Source of the DNA: Roridomyces roridus
Lineage: Eukaryota > Basidiomycota > Agaricomycetes > Agaricales > Mycenaceae
Assembly: GCA_029378245.1 (NCBI GenBank)
Contig: JARKIF010000013.1
Location: 1,302,001 to 1,366,000 of the forward strand
DNA: 64,000 bases
Direction: 5' to 3'
Made by a program: the position numbers and the translations under genes. Positions within the stretch are counted from its first letter, which is position 1. Each line of letters begins with the position of its first letter. A model generated the notes under the pieces. That model was not told the DNA's origin. It worked only from the letters and a program-made list of their open reading frames with translations, and did no database searches. Below are positions 1-12,627 of this stretch, in pieces.

Positions 1-1136
1 CGGGTTCCTGGAACTGGAGGAGCGCGACAAAGTTTCAGAGGTCGTGTTGAGCGTGCGTTCCGCTTTCTCTCTCGGTATTGCTGTGAGCTGACGAACCTCT
101 GAGATAGCTCCAAGGCAAAATCGAGGCTCGAGCTACCCAGCGCGGCTCCTTGTCCAAGAAGATCCTCGATGAATCTCACACACTTTGGGGTTTAACCAAA
201 AGCACACCGGCCTCTGACGCAGACGCCGCGTGTCCGAGCACCCTCCCCTTCTCCCTCGACCTCCCCGTGCAATTCGATCGGGACGGAAAGATCCACCGAC
301 TCCCGCCCTCGTATAACATGACCTTCTCGGTCATGGGCGGAACGTGGGTGAAAATCACATACACCCTCTCGGTCGCAATCACTCGAGGGCGCGGTCGGAG
401 TAGAATTCCGCAGCCTGCGTTCCTACGGACGAATACGTGAGTCTCCATTCAATTTTCAACCGGCCGAAAGCTTAGGATAATTTTTTTCAGAACGACCGTG
501 CCGCTCAGATACACCCCGCGCACGCGACCTGCGCAGGCCATCCAAAGTACCGCTAACGCCCATCCAATGTACATGCCAGACCAGTGGCGTCGGACCTCTA
601 CCACAATGCACCCCACGGTGCCCGCTGCACGCCGCCAGCTGCCGGCGCCACAAACTACCACCATCGACGTACATCTCTTCACACCCTCCTCTGGAGTCCT
701 CTCCCTCACCGATCCGATTCCGATCCACGTCCAACTCGCAGGCAACCCGCTCTCCCTGGGCGAGTTCATCGCTTCGAGTGCGACCTCACAGCTTTGTGAG
801 GCGCAAGTCCAAGCCAGCGTCGTGCGGCAGCTTGTGCTTCAAATCAACGGGAAAGACGAGGCGTGCCAGTATACCCTCGGGAGCACTAGCCTCACTCCCA
901 CCACGACATTCACCGGTACCGCCAGCGCGTCGACCTTCGACTGGGCGGGTGACTTTCGTTTGGAACACGGCAGTGGGGACGTAGGCTCATTCAACGCGGG
1001 GATCGTCCAAGCGCAGGACTTTATCCTGGTTGAAATCGTCCCCGCTGGCTACAAGTCACGATCTCGCTGCCAATCGTACGGCCGGGTGCGTCTTTCGCAG
1101 GGTGTAAGATTGGTTGCTGGGGAGCTGCCTGATTGA
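1..1136 (+). CDS. Arrestin-fold-like protein, 5' end outside window
   Basis: Partial gene entering from the left edge. Exons read 2-52, 108-436 and 491-1136, with introns of 55 bp (GT at 53, AG at 106-107) and 54 bp (gtgagt donor, ttttttcag acceptor). Both joins keep the frame and end at TGA 1134-1136. The product is beta-strand rich with no membrane segment. The region KKILDESHTLWGL and the later ITYTLSVAI stretch match its neighbour at 1673-3168 position for position, so the two are tandem paralogues. The arrangement of an N-terminal sandwich with a Leu-x-Gly turn, then a second beta domain, resembles the basidiomycete arrestin-like family, usually involved in cargo or ubiquitin-ligase adaptation. 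That assignment is inference from fold-like pattern, not from a diagnostic motif. Confidence 0.6.
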
Positions 1137-1672
1137 GATAGCGCGTCTCTCCTGTACTTTATGGTTGCATTTTTGTCTGTTGTAGTTTAGTCCGTCTTGA
1201 CCCGTGAAAATCGCGCACGCAATAAATTAAAACAAAGGCTTCTGCCTTCATACGGCCTGTCAAGTATGAGTATCACAACGGACTCGATCCGTTTTTCGAG
1301 CTGCCGTGCGAATGGAAGTAAACCGTGGGAAATCGGTGCACTGCATTGATCGTACATGTGCAAAGATGACCGAATTAGTGGCAAAGGCTGTAAAATCGAG
1401 GAATACGTTCTTATTCAGGCCAGGAGCCTCGAGTAATACACGTGTTGCTCCCGAGACGCGGTATCGCGGCTATCGGCTCACATACACACCTCATCCGGGT
1501 CAAAAAAACACTCGTATCCTCTGTTGCAGGCAGGTTAGGCAGCTGGTTTGTCGACCACCGAAATGCGGCGAAAAGCTCCATCGGCAGTGACGAGCCTTGT
1601 GAGCAGTGTACTTGGTTGCTGTGTCGAAGATGATATCATGTGGTAGACTGTCCCACTCGGAGCCTCAAAAGC
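1137..1672. other. Intergenic, 3' flank of first arrestin-like gene
   Basis: No convincing gene. An AATAAA hexamer at 1221-1226 lies about 85 bases after the stop and may serve as a polyadenylation signal. Short open frames here have no recognisable protein pattern. Confidence 0.5.
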
Positions 1673-3168
1673 ATGAGTCAGAGTTCCCAACTTGTCCCTG
1701 CAGCACACTCACGCATCGCACCGCACATGCCCATTCTCTCGAGCCCCGCGGTCGCTCAACTCCCTCCCTACACCCCGGCCCCCGATTACTCTGATTCACT
1801 CCCTACATACCACCCCAATCCAACCTCTAGTGAGCTCGTCCTCGAACAGAGTACGACTCGGAGTCAAAGCTTGCGCCCCTCCGAGATCGGCAGCATTATT
1901 CATAAATTTGGTCGCGACACCCTCGTCCTATCGGACCAAGATCCTCGCGCAAAGGGCCCAACCTATGGACGTCATGGACTTATCTGCGGTTCCGTGCAAC
2001 TGGGGGATTCGCGCGGGACAGTTTTACAGGTCATCTTGAAGGTCTGTCGCCTGGACTGTCATAGATAAGGTCGCATATGAATAAACGAACCCTCCAGCTC
2101 ACAGGCAGGATGGATGCTCGAAGGACAGGATCCGGCTGCGCCTTCAAGAAGATGCTCGACAATTCGTACACCTTGTGGTCTGCCGACGATGCGGCAGTCA
2201 AATGTCCAGGCAGCATCCCGTTCACTGTTGCCTTCCCCGCGCAATTCCACGACACTGACGAGGGCAAGGCATTCGACCTTCCACCGACGTACACCGTGCT
2301 CCTGGACTCGGAGATGAGCGGAAAGGTCACCTATTTAAAAATCGCCTACAGCCTCTCCGTTGGCATCGTGAGAGGACGGGGAAAACGCGACGCCGGTCGA
2401 GGCAAGTTGGCCGCACTCTTGAAGGGTGATGGAGCGAATACGTATGTCCCGTTCCGTGTTAGCGAATGGTTCTAAATCTCCTTCACAAGAACAAACATCA
2501 CGGTACCACTCACCTACATCCCCGCGCACTCCATTGCCCCACCCCAGGACGTCCAGCTCCCATTTTTGCCGCAAGAAAGCATTCAGAGTAGTTTCACGGT
2601 CAACTCCACCACGGGAGCGCTGGCGCCGGGATCGGCCGACCTACACATACAGCTCGTCACTCCCACCGCGACCTCGACTGCAACACTCGCAGAATCAACA
2701 TCCATCCCAGTGCACGCACGGCTGACGGGACCCGCCGCTTCCTTGAATCAGTTCGTCGCCAATGAGGGCCGATCCGAGCCCAAAGCAAGGGTCACAGCGA
2801 GCCTCGTCCGGAAGCTCCTGCTCAAAATCAATGGCGAGGAAGAGGTGTATCAGTATCTGGGGTGCACCGACCTCGTCCTCCTCCCACCCAGCACGTCGTC
2901 ACTTTATTGGGCTGGCGAGCTGCTCCATGCGTCCAAGTCCGGAATGTCCGGGTTGAAGAATAGCACCCCCATCCCAACCGCCTTGGTCGGCTCGTTCGAC
3001 GCGGGCATGATCAGGGTGCAGGATTGCATCGTGATCAGCACCCTCCCGGCGTCATGTGGGAAGTCTGGGGCGCCGGACAAGTGTCCGTGCGTCCGGGTAG
3101 CGCATTCGCGGCCTTTGAATTTAGACATGCATTTGGAATCCAGGAATGACTCGGTCACCGAATTATAG
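1673..3168 (+). CDS. Arrestin-fold-like protein (tandem paralogue)
   Basis: Complete gene. Start ATG 1673; exons 1673-2041, 2098-2441 and 2490-3168; introns of 56 and 48 bp. The second donor falls at the same codon (Asn-Thr) as in the upstream paralogue, showing common descent. The N-terminal 60 residues are Pro/Ser/Thr-rich and disordered-looking, with a PPYTPAPDY segment of the PPxY type that could bind WW domains of HECT ubiquitin ligases. That motif is typical of alpha-arrestins and supports the family call. The rest is a two-part beta-rich region with VILKLTGRM and FTVAFPAQF strands. No signal peptide or transmembrane helix is seen. The exact function is unknown. Confidence 0.65.
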
Positions 3169-4053
<885 letters not shown>

Positions 4054-4339
4054 ACTCGCAGGCAGTCTCTTGGTCTGGGAGAGGGTGAGTCGACTCGGTT
4101 CCTCATTGGAATTTGCCTGACCCCCAACGCGCACAGACCACCTCGCTCCTCTGCCGGCCGATGTATTCTTTGTTTCTCTGTACTCGTATTGTACCATACG
4201 CGCCTCGACGATGGCCATGTCCACCTCTATCCCTACGCAATGCATGCACTAATCCTGCCGGTGTCCTGCTCGTCGTCTTCACCGTCGTTACCCTCCCCGT
4301 CGTCGGCTCCGCTGCTCCAATGACTCGTCTGTTTTCTCG

Positions 4340-4650
4340 CTGCCGTGGCAGTGCACCGCTCTTCGGTGTCGTCTCCCGTCGCTGTTCTGAGATGTCGAAC
4401 GGTCGTGCTCGCCGCCAACGCTGCCCACGGCAACCTCCCTCTCTTCTTCGAGTCTCCAGTGACTTCTGCTCCCGCGCTGGCCGCGACGGCCTGTCTCCCG
4501 CCGCTTGTGGCAGTGCCTTTGTCGTCGTCTGTGGTGCCTCTTGTGAGATATCCCAGGGTCGAGCTCGTTGCAACGGAGCCGACGGCGACCTCCCTTTCCA
4601 GTGAGCTCTGTTCCCGCGTTGGTTGCGCGACGGCGAGGTCGACCACATTT
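4340..4650 (+). repeat. Diverged tandem duplication, period about 156-162 bp
   Basis: Two imperfect units. GTGGCAGTGC occurs at 4345 and 4507, a GAGAT-x-TCG-like block at 4389 and 4545, and ACGGCAACCTCCCT-like sequence near 4427 and 4583. Offsets stay between 156 and 162 bases. Identity is moderate, so the event is old. Confidence 0.45.
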
Positions 4651-5548
4651 TTTCTCTGCATCGTCAGGTTTCTTGGTACTGCCGGCACCGCGGTCTCATC
4701 GTGTTCCATACATGTACCTCTGCCTGCCCGCATTTTGGCTCACCGCTCTCCGGTCTGGTCCAGCGGCGCCGTACGGCGGCGAAGCGCATCAAGCGTATGT
4801 AAGCGCGCCGTCCAAATATGGTAAGATCGATCATTGATGTGTTTGTTCGACAAATACAAGATTCTTGCCTTCCCCTTCTCCATCCACAAGCGCCCAGGTC
4901 CGGACTCCGAACTGCGCAGCGATGGCCCGGCAATGCACACTTGTAACCAAAGTGCGCCCTGCCGCCTGCACAGGCACCATTCCGTCCGTCCTGTGCGGTC
5001 CGTGTCCCGACAGCCTGAGTGGACGCATCTGTCTTCCGTCGGATGGGCTGTAACGGAGGGATCCAGACCCAAGGTGGTTCTCTGCCCTGTTCCTGGATGC
5101 GGATCCCCTGGCTAGGTCGACAGTCGTTATGCAATCATTTCAATTTCGTGGAACAACGCCCCATACGTCTAGAATCGTATCGGTCACGCCCTCGGGCAAC
5201 ACAAGTGTACATTGGACATTTACATGCAGCTCACCTACAGTGCTTCGCCCGGTCAGGCGGACGAAGACGCCAGCTCAATAACTTCAAGCAAACTGCGTAA
5301 CCGATATTTGCGAGGTTGGTTTCAGATGTCTTGTTGACCGGCTGCGGCTCTTCGACTGAACACCGAAGGTCGGCCCCTCTCGTTGCCGGTGAGTCCTCGA
5401 ATGTTGGCACATGGATTTCCGGCTGATAAGCGGCGTCACTGAACTCAACAGCGGCGAGCCTTGAAATTTTCTCAATGTGCACTCCCGCCCTTCACTAAGT
5501 CGCCGGGTCGTCCCAAATTAAACATCACTCCGCGATGGATTCCCCCTC

Positions 5549-5688
5549 ACACAGCGAAAATTTCTGTACATATCCAGAACAGAAAGTAATCCGAAAATTT
5601 TCCGACTGGCTGAGTATAAATAGCTACCAATGGAAAAAAAAATCGGACTACTTTCTGTCCAGGATATGTACAGAAATTTTCGCTGTGT
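5549..5688. mobile_element. 140-bp palindromic MITE-like element
   Basis: Two arms of about 48 bp in inverted orientation. The left arm begins ACACAGCGAAAATTTCTGTA and the right arm ends with its reverse complement. Arm pairing is nearly perfect, with few mismatches (for example CCAGAA against CCTGGA). About 35 bp of A/T-rich spacer separates them. There is no coding capacity, and no clear target-site duplication is visible at the edges, so superfamily is not assigned. Confidence 0.8.
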
Positions 5689-6084
5689 CAGTCCCGCTCT
5701 CCGGACCACGGTCCGACCACCACATCACAAATGAATAGACCGACAGCTACTTTCATTCCGGCTTCTCTGACTTCTCTGAAGAATGGGGGGGAGGGCTGTG
5801 CGACACCGTGGTTACTTTACTCTGTCGGCAGGGGTACGTGTTCATTCAGGTTCATTCCCTTGGCACCTCGTATTTTATGACTGTCAAGTATGCAGGCACA
5901 TCGTCCCCGAAACGTCGCTGAATTCTCTCGCCGACAGGTTACAGTTCGTTCCATGCAAGAGCAAGATCGGTGACCCCCTGGTCCCATTTGAGCAAAAATG
6001 GATGTTGGTAGCCATCCGCCTTCTCCATTGTCCAGACTTATAAATGCCGTGCTTTGGGATACGATTGGACCATAGACACTATAG

Positions 6085-8101
6085 ATGAAGAACCGTTCTA
6101 CCTTCGCAGGCCTCGTCGTCTGCGCGCTCGGGCTGGCATTTGCTGTTCGTAGCCAGGATGCGCGCTCTCTAGAGACGACGTTGACGTCGATCCTCGCCAG
6201 TGAGTACCTTCATCGTGGTTCTTCTAGGCATGTCGGTTTATAGCGTCTAGATCCTCCGGGGTTACCGAAGCTGCCGACTGCCGAGGCTGCACAAGCCGCT
6301 GCCGCCGCGGCCGGCTTGAATTTGACTGATATTCAAGGCGACATTGTGTGAGACCACCTCATGATATATTCTCCCTTCCTTTCTGAGCTCGCGTCCCCCC
6401 TCAAAAAACAGAATTGGCCAGTTGAAGCTCCACGAGACTTTCCTCTTCTTCTCCATTGTCGACGCAGCGACATTCAAATCCAAACTTCGCTCCGACATCC
6501 TCCCACTCGTTACAAACGCGGGTCAGATGCTCAAGAACGCGACACAACCCGACACCCTTGTCAATATTGCGTTCTCGCAGAATGGCCTGACTGCGCTAGG
6601 CATCACCGACAACTTGAATGACGTGGCCTTTCGCGCCGGTCAATTCGCCAATGCTCAAGCTCTCGGGGATCCTGGAACCCACTGGGTACCTGCGTTCACT
6701 ACGGGAACAATACACGGGGTGTTTTTGCTGGCGTCGAATACGGTGGAAAATGTCGATGCGACGCTCAAGACCGTGACTTCCGCGCTTGGGGCCAGTATCA
6801 AAGAAGCTTATTCTCTGCAAGCTGCCGCACGCAAGGGCAACCAGGAGGGCCACGAGCGTAAGTCGCTCCCCACTTCTCAAAGATGAACATGAACACTCGA
6901 CTCACAGATTTCGGATTCTTGGACGGTATTTCCAACCCGGCGATTCGAGGCTTTGACGACAACCCGCTGCCTGGTCAGGCTCGCGTCCCACCGGGAGAGA
7001 TTCTCCTCCGTGAAGCGAACGATACCATCACTCGTCCGGCCTGGGCCAAGGACGGCTCGTTCCTCGTGTTCCGCCAGCTCCAGCAGCTTGTACCCGAGTT
7101 CCACAAGTATCTGACGGACAACCCGATTCGTGAGCCTGGCCTTACGCCTGCGCAAGGCTCTGACCTTCTCGGTGCGCGGATGATGGGACGCTGGCCGAGC
7201 GTACGTGGCATACCATCCATCCTTTTGTTGCTCGCTCACGAGTCTATAGGGCGCGCCCGTGTTCTTGTCCCCGAACGCGGATGACCCAGAGCTCGGAGCC
7301 GATAGGCACCGGAACAACAATTTCACGTACGCCGCACCCAACAGTGGGACACTGTGAGCGCCATGGTTCCAACCCAAAATACACATGATTCACCAGAATT
7401 CTAGATGCCCCTTCTCTGCGCACATTCGCAAGAGCCGTCCTCGTGCTGACCTGGGCGAAGATGAGAAGAACCACCATCACATTGTTCGGGGCAGTATTCC
7501 CTATGGGGAGGACGGTTGGTTTTCATCATCCCGGCGCAGACCAATACAAACTGATTCCATTTTTGGTCAGTCACTCCTGGGGAAGCAGCGTCAAATACAA
7601 CAACAATCGAGCGTGGCATGGCGTTTGGTGTGTTTCCCTACAGTTTGTCTCCTAAGCTAATGCATCATCAATCTATGAAGTCGCATACCAGTCAAACATC
7701 GTGGCCGGCTTCCAGTTCATGCAGCAGATGTGGCTTAATGATCCTAATTTGCAAGTCGTCCCCTTTATTTACTTTCCTCCTTATTCATCTATGAACAGCT
7801 TCATCAAGAATACCACTGGATTCGACCCCGTCGTCGGTAAGACTTCTTTCTTCCAACGATAGATAATCGATGTGGAACATCTCATACGACTCGCAGGCGC
7901 CAACCACGGTTATGCACGTTGGAGCCAGGGTAACCTTGATCCCACCAACCCTACGAGGGAATTCATTCTCTTGAATGGTAAGTCGCCTCCTGGTGTCCAT
8001 TCTGACTACTGACGATGTGTATAGATTTCGTCATCTCCCGGGGCGGAGAGTACTTCTTCTCGCCTTCGCTGTCGGCTATCGCCGACAAGCTCTCTGCTTG
8101 A
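6085..8101 (+). CDS. Secreted DyP-type heme peroxidase
   Basis: Dye-decolorizing peroxidase, a heme enzyme that oxidises dyes and lignin-like phenolics with H2O2. Eleven exons can be joined in frame: 6085-6199, 6251-6347, 6412-6857, 6908-7200, 7250-7353, 7405-7514, 7571-7627, 7681-7750, 7799-7836, 7897-7977 and 8025-8101. Residues 1-20 form a signal peptide (MKNRSTFAGLVVCALGLAFA). The hallmark GFLDGISNP (GxxDG, distal Asp) spans an exon start at 6908. CPFSAHIRKSRPR carries the conserved His/Arg region and VAYQSNIVAGFQFMQQMW the typical C-terminal block. The intron 7751-7798 uses a GC donor, the only choice that keeps phase. Length, about 495 residues, fits fungal DyPs. Confidence 0.93.
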
Positions 8102-8347
8102 GGGTCCTACTGGCACCCATCCGTTCTTTTAGTTTAAAATTACCAACAAGGACTGCATACTCGAATACCTAATCTACGGGGACATGGTTGAATAGGCTAG
8201 GCACCTGCATTAATAATAATATCTCTCGTCGGTTTGTAGGCCGAATCTCAGAGTTCAACTCGCAGAAACATGTTACATAAAATGGTTTGCTACGAGTAGT
8301 GAAAGGGAGTACGGAACAGTATATTATATAGACCTCATATAGATTTA

Positions 8348-10027
8348 TCAAGAAGAAAAAGAACTGTTTTCCTCAATCTCAGTCGTCTCCGAGGTATCCC
8401 GACGGGAATCCAGGTCAGAAATGACCTCGCCGTCTTCTTCGAGTTCCATCGCAGTCAATTCCACGTTGACGCCTTTCAGGCGTAAATATGTGATTTCTTC
8501 TTCAAATTCCCGCATGAAATCGCCCAGGCAGTACTCCCTCTCGTTGAGATAGAGCGTCACAGACGAGAGTTGGCTTGCACGGGATTTCAACATCCCCCAA
8601 GCACCGTCAACGAAGTTGACGTGAAGCACACGGAGGTTCGGCAGGATCTCCGTCTCGGAATTGTCAAGTCGTTCCATGGATTGGACCAAACAATTCATGG
8701 TGCCCTGTGAAGCGAAGCTCAACTCCAACGTGTGCAAATTGGGAGCTGCCATTAAAAGTGTTAGAATTTCATCCACTTGACTGGCAGTCTCCGACCTCAG
8801 GCACAACACCTTCAAGTCGAAGTTGGATCTCTTCTGGAGCTCCAAGATGACGTCCCAAGGTATTTCTTCGTCAAAACATCCAGTCAAGGCCAGATCCTCG
8901 AGCTGCGGTGCCGTCAGATCAGCGTCGAGACCCAGTCTGCAGCAAGTGATGTCGAGCTGGCGTAAATTCGGGAGGGAGATGGGCCCCGGCGGGAGGATGT
9001 CATCTTCTTCATGTCGCAACTTTCTTTTTCTTCAGATATGTGCTGAATCGGTATTAGTGAAGGATATCGGGTCTGACGGGACCTGATCAGGGCATATATG
9101 CGAGAACTTGGTCGGTATCAGGACGAATATGGACCCGTCTGACCCAATATCCTTCGAAAATTCCGATTCAGGTCTAATCGGGGAAAAAAGAAAGTTGCGA
9201 CACAACTTCGGCAACCCAAATAGTGCAGTAAACTATCTATCAAGAGCTCAACAACATGCAAGAATCTTCGATGGCAGTGGACGCACCTGTGAGCATCGGG
9301 TAAACAATTCCTTGGCATCGCTGGGGGAGAGCCACAAGTTCGTCATCGTCACACTTGTCAAGGACACTGACAGTGGAAGGCTTGCGACGAAGAAGGGGTC
9401 AGGCGCCCAACCCACGCTCGAAGCGTTAGCCAAATCTGCATCAACTGAAATCGAAACATCCGTCAACTGGGGCGCTTGTGCAAACACCCCCGAGACACGC
9501 TCTGGATTTCTGTACCAACGCGTTTCCTCTGGAGGAGACTCCAAGATGATGTCGAGAGTCTGCAGGCGATCAAAAGGCAACGGCGGCGTGTCGAGAAAAG
9601 CTGCCAACGAGAACGGGGATTCCATACGTAGATCGAGGGTTTCCAAGCGGTGTGCATGAGGTTCGAGCAGCCATCTTAGCCTTTCCCCATCACACGGACC
9701 CGAGCCGACGTCGACGCAGAAGGATATGAGGGGTGGCGCGTAGCTGAAATATAGGAGCAACTTGATGCGCAGGCGCTCAAAGTACTCCTCCGGAAACCAT
9801 TCCGGGTCGAACCACGTGGAAGAGTATTTCCAGAGGTGTGCGTGGACGGGGGCGTGAGCGAGGAGCCGCCAGTGGCGGCATACTTGGGAGAATGATACGA
9901 TTGATTGGATGTTTGATCCGTATGCGTGGATGCGAATTGGATCGGCAGCGGGATCGGGGCAGGCAGCCTCGAGTATTTCCGAGAGGAGTTTGCTCGGAAG
10001 TTTGCTGATAGCAGATTCAGTGGACAT
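8348..10027 (-). CDS. F-box/LRR-type protein with MITE-bearing intron
   Basis: Two exons: 10027-9287 and 9019-8348. The N-terminus (about 15-60) has the F-box pattern of basidiomycete paralogues: LPSKLLSEILEAA, then SQVCRHWRLLAHAPVHAHLW. Downstream are irregular leucine-rich repeats such as LPNLRQLDITCC and LEDLALTGC, and an acidic Glu/Ser-rich C-terminus. The protein is probably a substrate receptor of an SCF ubiquitin ligase. The intron 9020-9286 (267 bp) is five times longer than its neighbours because an inverted-repeat element sits in it. The only phase-matching acceptor, GAAAG/TTG at 9020, lies inside the element's end, so the first exon-2 codons come from the element. Confidence 0.72.
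9012..9202. mobile_element. 191-bp TIR element (MITE) in F-box gene intron
   Basis: Ends are TGTCGCAACTTTCTTTTT on the left and its reverse complement on the right. The arms pair imperfectly over about 70 bp, including GAATCGG, GAAGGATAT and GGTC(T/A)GACGGG blocks. A CA dinucleotide flanks both ends and is a possible 2-bp target duplication. There is no coding capacity. It starts with TGTCG like the element at 16070-16750. Confidence 0.75.
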
Positions 10028-10448
10028 GATGAAGATCGCGCTGAAAGCAAAGCCCTTATATACTTCCTGTCCAATGGCACAAAAAGGAGTTCATGGTTGC
10101 GAGGTTGCAAGATCCACAAGGCTCGAACGACAATGGAATAAGAACAACGAGAGGAAGAACAAGGAGGATGTAGGTCCATTCATCTTTTGATTTGCTTTTG
10201 ATGACCGTATCTGTTCTTTTTTGTTCGAAAAAAAAAGAAGGATGCGGAGCGTTGCGGTGTGTCCTGTGAGCAACCGGCGGGGCACTGCTGCGAATGGACC
10301 ATTTTTACTTGGAGATTGGCCCTGTATGAACGGATCCATTGCTTGAGTCAGACGCGGGATGGCCATCGAGATGGAGGTTGAGAGCAAAAGAGTGGTGCTT
10401 ACGTCCACATCAGCACAGCATCCTGCTTGCTCCCGACCACCATCATCC

Positions 10449-12476
10449 ATGGTCCTCCTCGTCCTGGAAAACGGCGCATGTTCTACAAAAGCTGGGATAG
10501 TCGACCACCCGACAGCCCTCGAACCAAGGTGATATGCCACAAACTCACGATGGTCAGCCCTGGATTCAATACGTGGCAGAATCGTCACAAATGCTGTCGT
10601 GCGTTCCAAGGGCGACAAGGCCACGTATGTCGGCCACGAATTCGATCGATGCAAGGATTACTCGTCTTTGAGCTATCGCCTTCCGCTGGAGAAGGTCTGT
10701 TTGCGTCAGTCGCTGTCTAGCTGTCTCTCAAGTTCGAGCAGGGATATGTTGTAGACTGGGACGCCCAAAAGGCAGTCTGGGATGGCATTCTCTCGGAAGA
10801 GGTGCTCAATGTAAAGTTCTTCCCTCAAAGTCTCTTGTTCGTATTGACATACGCGCAGGTCAACCCCACAGAATCGACTGTTCTCATCACAGAGCCGTAC
10901 TTCAATCTCCCCAAAATCCAGGAAGTCTACGACGAGTTTATATTCGAGGAATATGAGTTTTCTTCACAATATCGTGCTCCTCGTGCGACTCCTTTTGCTT
11001 CCATATGTCTTGCTCTCAACCTGCTTACAGCGGCGTCCCTCATCCCACACGGATCGCTATTCAATCATCCAGGACTCCCAACGCCCGAATGCATGCTAAT
11101 CGTCGACTCGGGCTTCAGCTTTACACATGTCGTTCCGCTCATGGAGGGCAAGATCGTCTGGCACGCCGTCAAACGGTTCGCTCTTCCCTCCCTGCAGTCG
11201 CCGACTCACAAAGCAACCCTAGACTTGACGTCGGCGGCAAATTGCTAACCAACCAACTGAAAGAGCTTGTCTCTTTCCGACAGTGGAATATGATGGAGGA
11301 GACCTACATCATGAACCATGTCAAGGAGACTTGCTGCTTCGTCTCGCAAAACTTTGGTGAGGACCTCGAACGAAGTAGGTGCGTCGGGTTCTACCTAGGT
11401 GATCGATTCGTAGCTCATGATGTTCGGCATGCGCAGGAAATCGCCCAAAGACAACCCCATCGTCCAAGAATACGTCCTCCCCGACCTGACGAAGAGCAAC
11501 GCAGGGCGCATCCGACAGCCGGAGGATATCCCGCTGGACGGCGACCAGGTACTCACGATGGGGAACGAACGTTTCTCCGTTCCTGAGCTCATCTTCCACC
11601 CGGATGACATCGGTATGTGTCTACAGCACGCGTGCAGTTGACGCTGACTAGACGCATACATCTTCAGGCCTCGAGCAAAGCGGGCTTCCTGCCACCATTG
11701 CGGCTTCCATCGCTCTACTCCCGGACGATCTGCAAGGGATGTTCTACGCCAATATCGGGCTCATCGGAGGAAACACAAAGTTTCCTGGCTTCAGGGAGCG
11801 TCTGTATGTCTCCCTATCGCGCTCATCTGGGCTAGCGCTGACGGTACGCCACAGACTATCCGAACTCGCGGCACTCGCGCCCGTCGGTTGTGACGTGGTC
11901 ATTTATCAATCTCCCACCGAGTTCGTTTTCGTTTCGTTTCCCCTCCAACCTCTTCATCCATCGAAAGTCTAACACGCTGCCATGCGATACAGCCCAGCCT
12001 TATCAGCCTACCACGCCGCCATCGGACTCGCCTCCAACCCGGATTTCCAAGTCCACGTCGCGCTCACAAGGGCAGAGTACATGGAGAACGGGACTAGTGC
12101 GGTGAGGCGCAAGTTCCCTGGGTGGCAGCAATATCAGTATAAGCAGCAGCAGCAGCAGCAGCCACGGCGGACGCAGGAAGCTCCCGTGAAGGCGGCGGTG
12201 AAGGAGAAGCAGAAGGCAGCGGCAGGTTCGGGTGCTGGTGGGAAAGCGAAGGGAAAGGGGAAACAGCGCGAGGAGGGGAGCTCCAAGAAAGCTACTGCCA
12301 GCGCGAGTGCAACCTCAAAAACCACCAACACGGCCGCCGCCACCGCCGCCACCGCCCCCGCCTCCAGCAATAATGCCAAAGCTGCTTCGGGATCGGACTC
12401 GGGGCCATCCACCAGGACACGTTCTGGGGCTCGCAGGTTGACTCCTGTTGTTGAGGTTCCTCCGCGGACGTGGTGA
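10449..12476 (+). CDS. ARP6: Actin-related protein 6 with low-complexity C-terminal tail
   Basis: Nuclear actin-related protein of the SWR1 complex, which exchanges H2A for H2A.Z. Ten exons: 10449-10528, 10580-10694, 10742-10810, 10859-10982, 11031-11175, 11223-11378, 11437-11612, 11668-11813, 11855-11920 and 11993-12476. Recognisable blocks are [13 protein letters not shown] at the start, [36 protein letters not shown] (nucleotide loop), [34 protein letters not shown] and [12 protein letters not shown]. After the normal end (near KFPGWQ) an extra tail of about 115 residues follows. It is poly-Gln, then Lys/Gly/Ala/Ser-rich, with [13 protein letters not shown] basic clusters. The tail is unusual for ARP6 and may bind DNA or be a lineage-specific disordered extension. 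Confidence 0.92.
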
Positions 12477-12627
12477 AAGCTGCTTGCAGTTTGCAATCCG
12501 TCAGTACTTATATACTTTTTTGTGTGTTTACCGAGTCAGAGTAAAAAGCTAAGATGTAATGTAGCCGTTCATCTATACAGTATACTGTCCACATGAGTTC
12601 ACCAATACTAATGGCACGAAAACGCCC

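Larger units (their letters stand above)
4054..6084. other. Gene-poor gap between histone H4 and DyP peroxidase
   Basis: About 2 kb without a supportable gene. It holds a diverged tandem duplication around 4340-4650 and a palindromic element at 5549-5688. Several 90-180 codon open frames on both strands at 4100-4830 are Arg/Ser/Ala-rich, overlap one another and follow the repeat, so they look non-coding. The last few hundred bases are probably the peroxidase promoter. Confidence 0.5.

Noticed and set aside
4103..4733. Overlapping 159-181 codon frames on both strands
   Set aside because: Compositionally odd, mutually overlapping, and coincident with a diverged tandem repeat; no family pattern.
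10983..11030. In-frame retention of the fourth ARP6 intron (48 bp, no stop)
   Set aside because: The spliced form matches the family at this place and the segment has normal GT-AG signals.
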